Source: Novosphingobium sp.
Lineage (GTDB): Bacteria; Pseudomonadota; Alphaproteobacteria; Sphingomonadales; Sphingomonadaceae
Assembly: GCA_021299075.1 (NCBI GenBank)
Contig: JAJTFU010000036.1
Span: forward strand, 1 to 13,705
Length of the DNA: 13,705 nt
Direction: 5' to 3'
Positions 7,857-13,705 of the stretch are shown here, piece after piece (the first letter of the stretch is position 1; each line of letters begins with the position of its first letter). The translations under genes were made by a program, and so were the position numbers. The notes under the pieces are model-generated. The model did no database searches. It was not told the DNA's origin and saw only the letters and a list, made by a program, of their open reading frames with translations.

Positions 7857-9056
7857 ATGAACGCGCCGCGAAAAGTTGCGATTGTCGGCGCCGCGGCCAG
7901 CCCGGTGGGCAGGTGGGCGCCAAGCGACCAAGACGATGACGCCCTGTTCGAGCTCGATGTGCTTGGGCCGCTGGTGATCGCAGCGCTGGCCGAAGCGGGT
8001 CTGGATCGCAGCGCCGTCGATACAGCGGCCTTCGTCACGCCCAGCCCTTCAACCCGCCAGCTTGGGTTCTCGACCTATATGGCCGCGCGGCTAGGGCTGC
8101 GCTGCAATGGCTCGGTGTCCGAGGTTAGCGCGCTGGGGGTCTCGGGCGGACTGGCTTTCGATCAGGCGTTGGCCGATGTCGCATTGGGTCGCTCTGAAAC
8201 GGCTCTGGCCCTCGGCATTTCCTACCAGACCAATGCCCCCTTGCCGGTGGTCATGGAGCACAGCCTGCGCGCGGTGGGCGATGTCGATTTTCAATCGCCG
8301 TTCGGGCTTACCCCGATCAGCTGGTATGCCTTCGATGCCGCGCGCTACATGCACGAAACCGGAATAACGCGAGAGCAGATCGCCCAGATCGCGGTAAAAA
8401 GCCGCAGGCATGCAATGGCCAACGAGCTGGCCCAATTTCGCAAGGAGTTGACGCTGGAAGAGGTTCTGGCCCAGCGGATGATCGTTTCCCCGCTTGGCCT
8501 GTTCGAAGTGCCATCGGTAGCCGACGGAGCGATCTGCCTGGTGCTGGCCAGCGAAGAGGCGGCCCGCGCCAGTGGCAAGCCCTATGTGACCGTGGAAGGC
8601 CGCGGCTATCATCACGAGGGCTATCACCAAATCGGCGGAAAACCCCACGATATGACCGCCTTTCCGGCCGCCCGGCAGGCCGCCCGCGCGGCGTTGGATA
8701 CCGCGGGAGTGAGCCTGGGCGATATCGACCTTGCCGAACTTTATGCGCCTTGCACAATAACCGAAGTCCTGGTCAGCGAAGCGATCGGGTTCTGTGCAAA
8801 AGGCCAGGGCGCGCTCGATGCCGCTGCGGGCGTAACCTCACTTGGCGGACGGATCCCGATCAACACTTCGGGTGGCTGCCTGTCTCGCGGTCATCCTCCG
8901 GCACTAACGGGGCTTTACGGCTTGCTTGAGCTGCGCGAACAATTGCTTGGCCGTTGTGGCGCGCGGCAGGTCGAAGGTGCCCGGTTGGCCATGCACTGTT
9001 GCGAATCCGGAAACTACAATGCTGCCCTGATCCATGTGCTTGAGGGCCCGAAATGA
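7857..9056 (+). CDS. Thiolase-fold protein (SCP2-thiolase/Ltp2-like) lacking the nucleophilic Cys
   Basis: The 399-residue product has the thiolase-superfamily layout but not classical thiolase chemistry. The loop that normally carries the acyl-accepting cysteine (NxCASG) reads SALGVSGG, with Gly94 in the Cys position. Retained features are DLAELYAPCT (291-300, Tyr296), the INTSGGCLSRGHP stretch with His346, and a C-terminal MHCCESGNYNAAL. Cys-less members paired with DUF35 proteins include Ltp2, a retro-aldolase that cleaves steroid side-chain CoA thioesters; other members are uncharacterised. Here the stop overlaps the DUF35 start by 4 nt (ATGA), supporting a complex. Carbon-carbon cleavage of a beta-hydroxyacyl-CoA is therefore more likely than thiolysis, by inference. 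Databases would probably label it acetyl-CoA acetyltransferase, which the missing cysteine argues against. Translation starts directly after the ligase stop. Confidence 0.87.
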   Translation: MNAPRKVAIVGAAASPVGRWAPSDQDDDALFELDVLGPLVIAALAEAGLDRSAVDTAAFVTPSPSTRQLGFSTYMAARLGLRCNGSVSEVSALGVSGGLAFDQALADVALGRSETALALGISYQTNAPLPVVMEHSLRAVGDVDFQSPFGLTPISWYAFDAARYMHETGITREQIAQIAVKSRRHAMANELAQFRKELTLEEVLAQRMIVSPLGLFEVPSVADGAICLVLASEEAARASGKPYVTVEGRGYHHEGYHQIGGKPHDMTAFPAARQAARAALDTAGVSLGDIDLAELYAPCTITEVLVSEAIGFCAKGQGALDAAAGVTSLGGRIPINTSGGCLSRGHPPALTGLYGLLELREQLLGRCGARQVEGARLAMHCCESGNYNAALIHVLEGPK

Positions 9057-9475
9057 CACTTCCAATTATCAACATTAACGCTGACTTGCCGTCGGTACCG
9101 CGCAGTGGCCACTTCACCCGCCAATTCTGGCAGGCGCTTGGTGAAGGCCGGTTCCTGCTTCAGCAGTGCACCGCTTGCACCGCTCTGCGTTTCCCCCCCG
9201 GCAGCATTTGTACCGAATGTTCGGGATCTGAAACGCTTTGGATCGAAGCCGGCGGCAGGGGCACGCTTTATGCACTCACCACCGTCCACGCCGGCCCGCC
9301 AGCACTGATGCGAGATGGCCCCTATACCCGGGCGATAGTCGATCTGAATGAAGGTGTTCGGCTGATTGCGGAATGGCTCGGCGATCCCCAGGCCCGCTTC
9401 GACACACCTGTTGAACTTGTCGTCACGCGCTATGCCAATGGCTGCCTGTTCGGCGCCCGGTCAATTGCTGCCTAG
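9053..9475 (+). CDS. DUF35 zinc-ribbon/OB-fold protein, partner of the thiolase-like protein
   Basis: The 140-residue protein is the normal length for a DUF35 protein. A rubredoxin-like zinc ribbon is formed by C39-x2-C42 and C53-x2-C56 (QCTACTALRFPP and ICTECSGSE), after an N-terminal helix (FWQALGEGRFLLQQC). The OB fold follows from about residue 62 (GRGTLYALTTVH to the end). Such proteins bind and support thiolase-fold enzymes, as in the Ltp2-ChsH2 aldolase and archaeal HMG-CoA synthase complexes, and often position the CoA substrate. The ATG overlaps the thiolase stop, with GAGGG about 7 nt upstream inside the preceding gene. It is the last gene of the block, and its 3' end overlaps the convergent cytochrome gene by 15 nt. 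Confidence 0.9.
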   Translation: MTLPIININADLPSVPRSGHFTRQFWQALGEGRFLLQQCTACTALRFPPGSICTECSGSETLWIEAGGRGTLYALTTVHAGPPALMRDGPYTRAIVDLNEGVRLIAEWLGDPQARFDTPVELVVTRYANGCLFGARSIAA

Positions 9476-10105
9476 TGCGCTAGCATAGGCCGAAACCGGC
9501 GCCAGATCTTCATCTGCCAGAGCTGTTGCGGCCTGCTTCATTTGCTGCCCGGCCATGTCCGCCGGGTCATAGCCGCGCCCGCCAGCCCGGTAAGCCTTGA
9601 GGCTGGCTAGGATATACCAGTCGGCCTGGCCCGCCAGCCGCGGCGCACCAATGTCAGCATTGCCCATGCCGTCCGCGCCGTGACACGCAGCGCAGCCGTC
9701 ATAGGCCTGGACTCCGCGCGCTTGGGCAGCGCTTTTGGCGATTGTCGCATGTGGTGCCGATGCCGATCGCTTGCTGTAAAAGGCCGCTGCGCGCTTGCGT
9801 TCTTCCGGACCAAGTGATTGGGCAATCACGTACATCTGCGGGCCGAACGGGTCACCCGGCTGCGTCCCGCGCGCGCCCGCCGCAAAATGGTTGAGCTGCG
9901 ATTCCAGGTAGGCGGCATCGAGCCCGGCAAGCCGCGGTGCTGATCTGGCCTCAATGCCTTCGCCCTTGCTGCCATGGCAGACGGCGCAGCTTGCGACCAT
10001 CTTCTGGACCTCATGCTCCTGCATGCCGGTCGACGCCGCGAACGCGATTCCCGAGGCGGCGGCCAGCAATCCGATTGGAGCAATCCAGTGTGATGTGCGA
10101 ATCAT
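9461..10105 (-). CDS. Periplasmic diheme cytochrome c, c4-type
   Basis: The 214-residue protein starts with a signal peptide, cut probably after AFA or FAA near residue 23-24. Two heme-binding sites are visible, C40-A-V-C43-H44 and C138-A-A-C141-H142, in two similar domains of about 100 residues. Met91 (FGPQMYVIAQSL) and Met189 (GQQMKQAATAL) fit as the sixth iron ligands. This is the tandem-domain plan of cytochrome c4, a periplasmic carrier that typically feeds terminal oxidases. The start is the ATG at 10105 with TTGGAGA just upstream (GGAG at 10115-10112). The longer form from a TTG at 10117 would place this ribosome-binding site inside the gene. It is divergent from the receptor gene. A role in accepting electrons from the alcohol oxidation is possible but indirect, since the GMC enzyme has no export signal. 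Confidence 0.9.
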   Translation of the reverse strand: MIRTSHWIAPIGLLAAASGIAFAASTGMQEHEVQKMVASCAVCHGSKGEGIEARSAPRLAGLDAAYLESQLNHFAAGARGTQPGDPFGPQMYVIAQSLGPEERKRAAAFYSKRSASAPHATIAKSAAQARGVQAYDGCAACHGADGMGNADIGAPRLAGQADWYILASLKAYRAGGRGYDPADMAGQQMKQAATALADEDLAPVSAYASALGSN

Positions 10106-10274
10106 GGGTATCTCCAAGCCAGCTGGCGAACCACGATAAAGCCCGCAAATCGGCCAATCTCAACGATGGATGCATTTTGCATAACAGATGCCGGGTATCC
10201 CATAAGCAGATAGCAATGTCCCGGGTTAGGGCATGAACTCAGAAATTCAGGTAACAACATTGCGGGAGGTCATC
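10106..10274. promoter_or_regulatory. Divergent promoter region between cytochrome c and TonB-dependent receptor genes
   Basis: This 169-bp region must drive both the cytochrome (minus) and the receptor (plus). It contains an inverted repeat ATGCA-ttt-TGCAT at 10170-10182 in an AT-rich patch. A weak promoter for the receptor may be TTGCAT at 10177-10182 and CATAAG at 10201-10206 with an 18-nt spacer; both boxes are poor matches. The ribosome-binding site GGGAGG lies about 5 nt before the receptor ATG at 10275 and favours that start over an upstream in-frame ATG at 10233. Confidence 0.4.
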
Positions 10275-12581
10275 ATGTCGAGAACTTGGAAGAGCTTGCT
10301 TCTGGCGAGTGGTACGTGGGCGGCACTGGCCGCAGCTCCCGCCCTGGCGCAGGACGCAGATGCCGACGAAGCCGGCAGTGGTGAAATCGTCGTTACTGCC
10401 CAAAAGCGAGCTCAGAGCGTTCAGGACATTCCCTTTACGGTGAATGCAGTCGCCGGTGAATCGCTCCAGAACGCTGGCGTTACCGATGTCTTCTCGCTCC
10501 AAACGCAGGTCCCTGGCCTCGATATCCGCACCACCAACCCGCCATCGGCAGGCGGCGCCTTTTCGATCCGTGGGCTGGGCACCGGCGTGTTCAACCTGGG
10601 CTTCGAGCCGTCGGTCGGCACCGTAATCGATAACGTTTACCGCTCGCGCTCGGGCCTGGTTGCAGGCAGCGACTTCCTCGATCTCGAGCGCGTCGAAGTG
10701 CTCAAGGGCCCGCAGGGCACGCTGTTCGGCAAGAACACCTCGGCCGGCCTGATCCACTTCGTCACCGCCAAGCCGGATCTCGGGAAGACGGCGTTCACCC
10801 TGCGCGGCGAATACGGCAATCACAAGCGCGTCAACCTGCAGGGCATGGTCAACCTGCCGCTGAGCGATACCGCTGCCCTGCGTGTTGCTGCTGGCTTCGT
10901 CGATGACGACGGCTACATTCGCGACGCCGTTACCGGTGCCGGTTATGGCGAGAAGCACCGCTTCAACATTCGCGGCCAGATACTAATTGAGCCAAGCGAC
11001 AGTTTCAGCGTGCGGCTGATTGCCGACTACGCCAAGGCTGACGAGCTTTCGATAACCGCAGTCCCTTTCAAGGTGGATGCCGCAGACACGCTTGCCAACC
11101 AGGCGCTCGCAACGGCTGCCGGCTCAAGGTTCTTCGCCGATCGCTCGGACGACAAGCGCCGTGCGGCGATAAACACCGTGCCCTTGCTAAACGCGGAAGA
11201 CTGGGGTCTGTCTGCCGAAATCAACTTCGACATTGGCGGCGCGACGCTCAGCTCGGTGACCTCGTATCGCAAGTTCACGGATACCTTCCAGGGTGACAAC
11301 GATTTCGTCGGCACCGATATCCTCAACACCAACCAGGGCGAATCGATCAAGACCTTCACCCAGGAACTGCGTCTTTCGACCAAGGTGGGTGAGAACCTCG
11401 ATCTGATGGTCGGCGGCTTCTACAGCAATGAGAAGATCCGCCGCCTCAACCAGTTCGTCTGGGGGCGCCAGATCGCTGGTAACGGCCCGGGCTTCTTCTT
11501 CCCCTGGGCCCCGGGCGTGGCCTTCACCGACAACATGGGCCAGGACGGTAGCAGCTATGGCTTCTTTGCTCACGGCATTGCCAAGCTTGACCGCCTGACG
11601 GTAACCGCCGGCCTGCGTTATTCGGGCGACAACAAGGACGGCTTCGGCAGGTTCACTTATCCCCAGCCGTTCCCGCTGCCGATGGTCTATGACTACGGCG
11701 CCGGCACGCCGGTTGCGGCGAAGGTCGACGATAGCGGAATCAGTGGCACCTTCAGCTTGGCTTACGAAGTCAGCGATGCGTCCAACATCTACGGCACCTA
11801 CAGCCGCGGCTACAAGGGCGGCGGGATCAGCTTGATCCGCGATGCTGGTGGAATTCTTGTCGGCCCGCAATTCGGCCCAGCTCCGCCTCCGGGCTGCGGT
11901 GCCGGTCCGTTCCCTGGCACGTTCAGCTGCGCGCCGTCTGACCCGACCTTTGACAAGGAAACGGTCGATCACTTCGAAGTCGGCCTCAAGACCACCTTCA
12001 TGGGTTCGCAAGGCCGGTTCAACCTGGCACTGTTCCACACCAAGGCACAGAACCTGCAGACTCAGGCACTGTTGCCGTCAGGCTCATTCAGCGTGATCAA
12101 CATTGGTTCGGCCACTACCAAGGGTGTGGACATCGACGCGGGTGTATCGCCGGTCGAAGGGCTCGATCTGACTGCTGGCGTTGTCTATGCCGAAACGAAG
12201 GACAACAACGGCTTTGACCTTGACCATGCCCCGCGCTGGAGTGGCGGGTTTGGAGCAACCTACGAGTTCCCGATCAGCTCGAGCGGGGTCAAGGGCTTCG
12301 TGCACGGCGATCTGGCATTCAAGAGCAGCTACTTCACCACCAATGATCGCAGCGAAAAGCAGGACGGCTATTCGCTGGCCAATGCCCGGATCGGCATCCG
12401 CGGCGAAGATGATCGTTGGGAAGCGTCGCTGTGGTGCCGCAACTGCTTTGACACGAAGTATCGCACGATCGATTTCCGCATCCCGCTCGACGGCGCGCGG
12501 TTCAACTTCGACGGTGCCTCGGTGCTCAGCTACATCGGCGAATCGCGTTTCTATGGGGTAACACTGCAGTACAAGTACTGA
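10275..12581 (+). CDS. TonB-dependent outer-membrane receptor
   Basis: The 768-residue protein has a signal peptide ending at APALA-QDAD (residue 25). The TonB box EIVVTAQKR (37-45) and the plug domain follow (about 46-165, with the family motif RVEVLKGPQGTLFGKNTSAG at 139-158). A 22-strand-type beta-barrel ends in the aromatic YGVTLQYKY. There is no N-terminal STN signalling domain, so it is a transport receptor rather than a sigma/anti-sigma transducer. In sphingomonads many such receptors take up carbon compounds instead of siderophores, and the catabolic neighbours favour that here (inference). It has only four cysteines, in two close pairs: C541/C552 in a Pro/Gly-rich presumed surface loop and C721/C724 (WCRNCF) near the barrel end. 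The ATG at 10275 is preferred because of GGGAGG just upstream and because the signal peptide then begins normally (MSRTWKSLLL). The gene is followed by a terminator. Confidence 0.95.
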   Translation: MSRTWKSLLLASGTWAALAAAPALAQDADADEAGSGEIVVTAQKRAQSVQDIPFTVNAVAGESLQNAGVTDVFSLQTQVPGLDIRTTNPPSAGGAFSIRGLGTGVFNLGFEPSVGTVIDNVYRSRSGLVAGSDFLDLERVEVLKGPQGTLFGKNTSAGLIHFVTAKPDLGKTAFTLRGEYGNHKRVNLQGMVNLPLSDTAALRVAAGFVDDDGYIRDAVTGAGYGEKHRFNIRGQILIEPSDSFSVRLIADYAKADELSITAVPFKVDAADTLANQALATAAGSRFFADRSDDKRRAAINTVPLLNAEDWGLSAEINFDIGGATLSSVTSYRKFTDTFQGDNDFVGTDILNTNQGESIKTFTQELRLSTKVGENLDLMVGGFYSNEKIRRLNQFVWGRQIAGNGPGFFFPWAPGVAFTDNMGQDGSSYGFFAHGIAKLDRLTVTAGLRYSGDNKDGFGRFTYPQPFPLPMVYDYGAGTPVAAKVDDSGISGTFSLAYEVSDASNIYGTYSRGYKGGGISLIRDAGGILVGPQFGPAPPPGCGAGPFPGTFSCAPSDPTFDKETVDHFEVGLKTTFMGSQGRFNLALFHTKAQNLQTQALLPSGSFSVINIGSATTKGVDIDAGVSPVEGLDLTAGVVYAETKDNNGFDLDHAPRWSGGFGATYEFPISSSGVKGFVHGDLAFKSSYFTTNDRSEKQDGYSLANARIGIRGEDDRWEASLWCRNCFDTKYRTIDFRIPLDGARFNFDGASVLSYIGESRFYGVTLQYKY

Positions 12582-12607
12582 GACTTCCTCTGCCGACGAC
12601 AGCAACG

Positions 12608-12640
12608 AGCCCCGGATTTCCAGCGAAGTCCGGGGCTTTT
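12608..12640 (+). terminator. Rho-independent terminator after the TonB-dependent receptor
   Basis: AGCCCCGGA (12608-12616) pairs with TCCGGGGCT (12629-12637). Inside it TTTC (12617-12620) pairs with GAAG (12625-12628, one G-T wobble) around the tetraloop CAGC. This makes a 13-bp stem beginning 26 nt after the receptor stop. The hairpin runs into TTTTGCTT. It is the clearest terminator in the window. Confidence 0.85.
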
Positions 12641-12661
12641 GCTTAAATGGAGTGCGCGATC

Positions 12662-13633
12662 ATGCGGGTCTGCAAACTGATGGCCGGATTGGCAATCGCA
12701 CTTGCGGCTTCGGGAACCGCCGCTGCCGGGCCGTGCAAGCTCGATCAGCGCGCCTCCGCTCGTACAGTTGCGGGTATGGATACTGAACTGGCGACTGCCA
12801 ACAGCGCGAACCGTCGCTCGGCCTATGAGCGATACATTGCGCTATTCGATCCAGGCGCCAGGGTATTCGGACTGGTTGCCGATCGGATCGGAACGATCGA
12901 GGATGTGCGAAAGCACTACCGGGCAGTGTTCTTCGAACTGCAGAACGGCACGCTGGTCGAGGATGATCGAATTGTCGTGGGCGAGATGGGGGCGCATCGC
13001 TATCACTCAATGCTGACGCTCAACGGCACTTTTGACGGGGTTGTAGCCAAGGACAAGCCGGTCACCCTGCGCGGCCAGACCTTCTTCCGCTATGGTAGCG
13101 ACGGACGGATCGTCGAGCGCTGGTCGAATCACGACCACGCCTACCGCATGGGCCAGTTGCTGGGCGACAAGGGGCGTGATGAAGGTGCCCGGATCGCTGC
13201 CCAGCTCAACGGGCCAGGGCTGAGCGAGGAGCAGGGCTATACCTTCGTCACGCGCTTCACCAATTCGTTCAGCCGGGTTGAGGCACCGGCACAGCGCAGA
13301 ACCGAAGTGGCCGGCATGCTCGCTGACGGGCTGATCGTCCACGGCCTGAACTGCGGCAATGCGATCAAATCCGATCTGCTCGCGCATTACGACAGCCTTT
13401 GGACGGCCTTTCCGGATCTGCACATGCAACTTGTGGGCGAACCTATGTCAGGTTGGTCGATGGTCGCTTTTCGCTGGCAGGCCCGCAGCTCGCAACGTGC
13501 GCCTTGGCGGGGCCAGAGCCCCGGTTACCGCACGGTCGCAACCTGGAGAGGACAGGCGATCGCGCGGCTCAACGGCGACAGCAAGATCACAGAGCTTTGG
13601 CTGAACGAAGAACCGGTCAGCTTTGATCGATAG
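12662..13633 (+). CDS. Exported protein with two tandem SnoaL-like (NTF2-fold) domains
   Basis: The 323-residue product begins with a signal peptide (MRVCKLMAGLAIALAASGTAAA, cut before GPC). Two related alpha+beta halves follow. The first, about 45-165, ends in GQTFFRYGSDGRIVERWSNHD. The second, about 190-318, contains the polyketide-cyclase-like pattern FPDLHMQLVGEPMSGWSMVAFRW and ends TELWLNEEP. Each matches the SnoaL-like sequence style (a fluctuating W/R core, then G-K-I-x-E-x-W). Such domains serve as cyclases, isomerases or binding folds; most are cytosolic single-domain proteins, so an exported double version is unusual. I recognise no catalytic residues and assign no reaction. The ATG at 12662 has GGAG 9 nt upstream; the ATG at 12647 would extend the protein by five residues without a visible ribosome-binding site. 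It lies just after the terminator and could receive read-through from the receptor gene. Confidence 0.75.
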   Translation: MRVCKLMAGLAIALAASGTAAAGPCKLDQRASARTVAGMDTELATANSANRRSAYERYIALFDPGARVFGLVADRIGTIEDVRKHYRAVFFELQNGTLVEDDRIVVGEMGAHRYHSMLTLNGTFDGVVAKDKPVTLRGQTFFRYGSDGRIVERWSNHDHAYRMGQLLGDKGRDEGARIAAQLNGPGLSEEQGYTFVTRFTNSFSRVEAPAQRRTEVAGMLADGLIVHGLNCGNAIKSDLLAHYDSLWTAFPDLHMQLVGEPMSGWSMVAFRWQARSSQRAPWRGQSPGYRTVATWRGQAIARLNGDSKITELWLNEEPVSFDR

Positions 13634-13645
13634 TTTGCAAGTGCT

Positions 13646-13705
13646 TCAAAGGATCCGATCGAGTTCGGTGACTATGTCCTCCGGATCCTCAAGGCCGATG
13701 GACAG
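13646..13705 (-). CDS. Cys/Met-metabolism PLP-dependent enzyme, C-terminal end (runs off the window)
   Basis: Only the final 19 codons and the TGA (13648-13646) are inside the window. They read LSIGLEDPEDIVTELDRIL, the near-invariant C-terminal signature (LSxGLEDPEDLI..L) of the trans-sulfuration family. That family includes O-succinyl/O-acetylhomoserine sulfhydrylase, cystathionine gamma-synthase, cystathionine lyases and methionine gamma-lyase. It converges on the SnoaL gene with only 12 bp between the two stops. Which family member it is cannot be decided from this tail. It probably belongs to core sulfur amino-acid metabolism rather than to the catabolic cluster. Confidence 0.8.
   Translation of the reverse strand: MSIGLEDPEDIVTELDRIL

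Noticed and set aside
6717..7931. 404-residue minus-strand open frame opposite the acyl-CoA ligase
   Set aside because: It is a shadow frame in GC-rich DNA; the plus-strand ligase has every family motif and no known domain is visible on the minus strand.
5299..9475. DMSP/acrylate catabolic cluster
   Set aside because: AcuI and a GMC/ALDH pair recall ddd-type clusters, but no DMSP lyase, DddD-type CoA-transferase or BCCT transporter is present.
11187..12038. 283-residue minus-strand open frame inside the receptor gene
   Set aside because: Its low-complexity Ala/Glu/Arg composition is typical of a complement frame; the receptor frame continues intact through the region.

Overview
The window looks like an alphaproteobacterial chromosome, most probably Sphingomonadales (Sphingopyxis, Novosphingobium or relatives). 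The grounds are GC-rich sequence, a large TonB-dependent receptor without a transducer domain that begins its mature part with a sphingomonad-style EIVVTAQKR TonB box, many 1-4 nt gene overlaps, and the assortment of catabolic families. The organism call is inference. No tRNA, rRNA, insertion sequence or CRISPR array was seen.

Layout. (1) Minus-strand operon, read from 3965 down to 1: a GMC-family FAD alcohol dehydrogenase, an aldehyde dehydrogenase (ALDH), a TauD/TfdA-type Fe(II)/2-oxoglutarate dioxygenase, and the first 50 residues of an MFS permease. Each stop overlaps the next start (GTGA, ATGA, GTGA), so the genes appear translationally coupled. The ALDH is broken: about 40 codons including the catalytic-cysteine loop are missing and the reading frame shifts at the same point. 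(2) Divergent from it, a PchR-like AraC-family regulator starting at TTG. (3) Plus-strand block 5299-9475: an AcuI/YhdH-type NADPH enoyl(acryloyl)-CoA reductase, an AMP-forming acyl-CoA ligase, a thiolase-fold protein lacking the nucleophilic cysteine, and a DUF35 zinc-ribbon/OB partner. (4) A diheme c4-type cytochrome c on the minus strand, whose 3' end overlaps the DUF35 gene by 15 nt. (5) A TonB-dependent receptor divergent from the cytochrome and followed by a strong intrinsic terminator. (6) An exported protein with two SnoaL-like domains. (7) At the right edge, the last 19 residues of a minus-strand Cys/Met-metabolism PLP enzyme, which probably marks the end of the catabolic island.

How the genes may work together (inference): a substrate crosses the outer membrane through the receptor and the inner membrane through the permease. 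An alcohol group is oxidised by the GMC enzyme and then by an aldehyde dehydrogenase. The acid is activated to a CoA thioester, reduced and/or cleaved by the AcuI and thiolase/DUF35 proteins, with the AraC protein as regulator. The set of receptor, ALDH, permease, GMC dehydrogenase, acyl-CoA ligase and AraC regulator matches the gene types reported for sphingomonad polyethylene-glycol (peg) operons. The dioxygenase, CoA reductase, Cys-less thiolase/DUF35 pair and SnoaL protein are extra. The substrate cannot be read from the sequence. The most notable points are the ALDH lesion, the thiolase/DUF35 pair resembling a retro-aldolase, and a near-identical 13/14-nt motif in two of the promoter regions.
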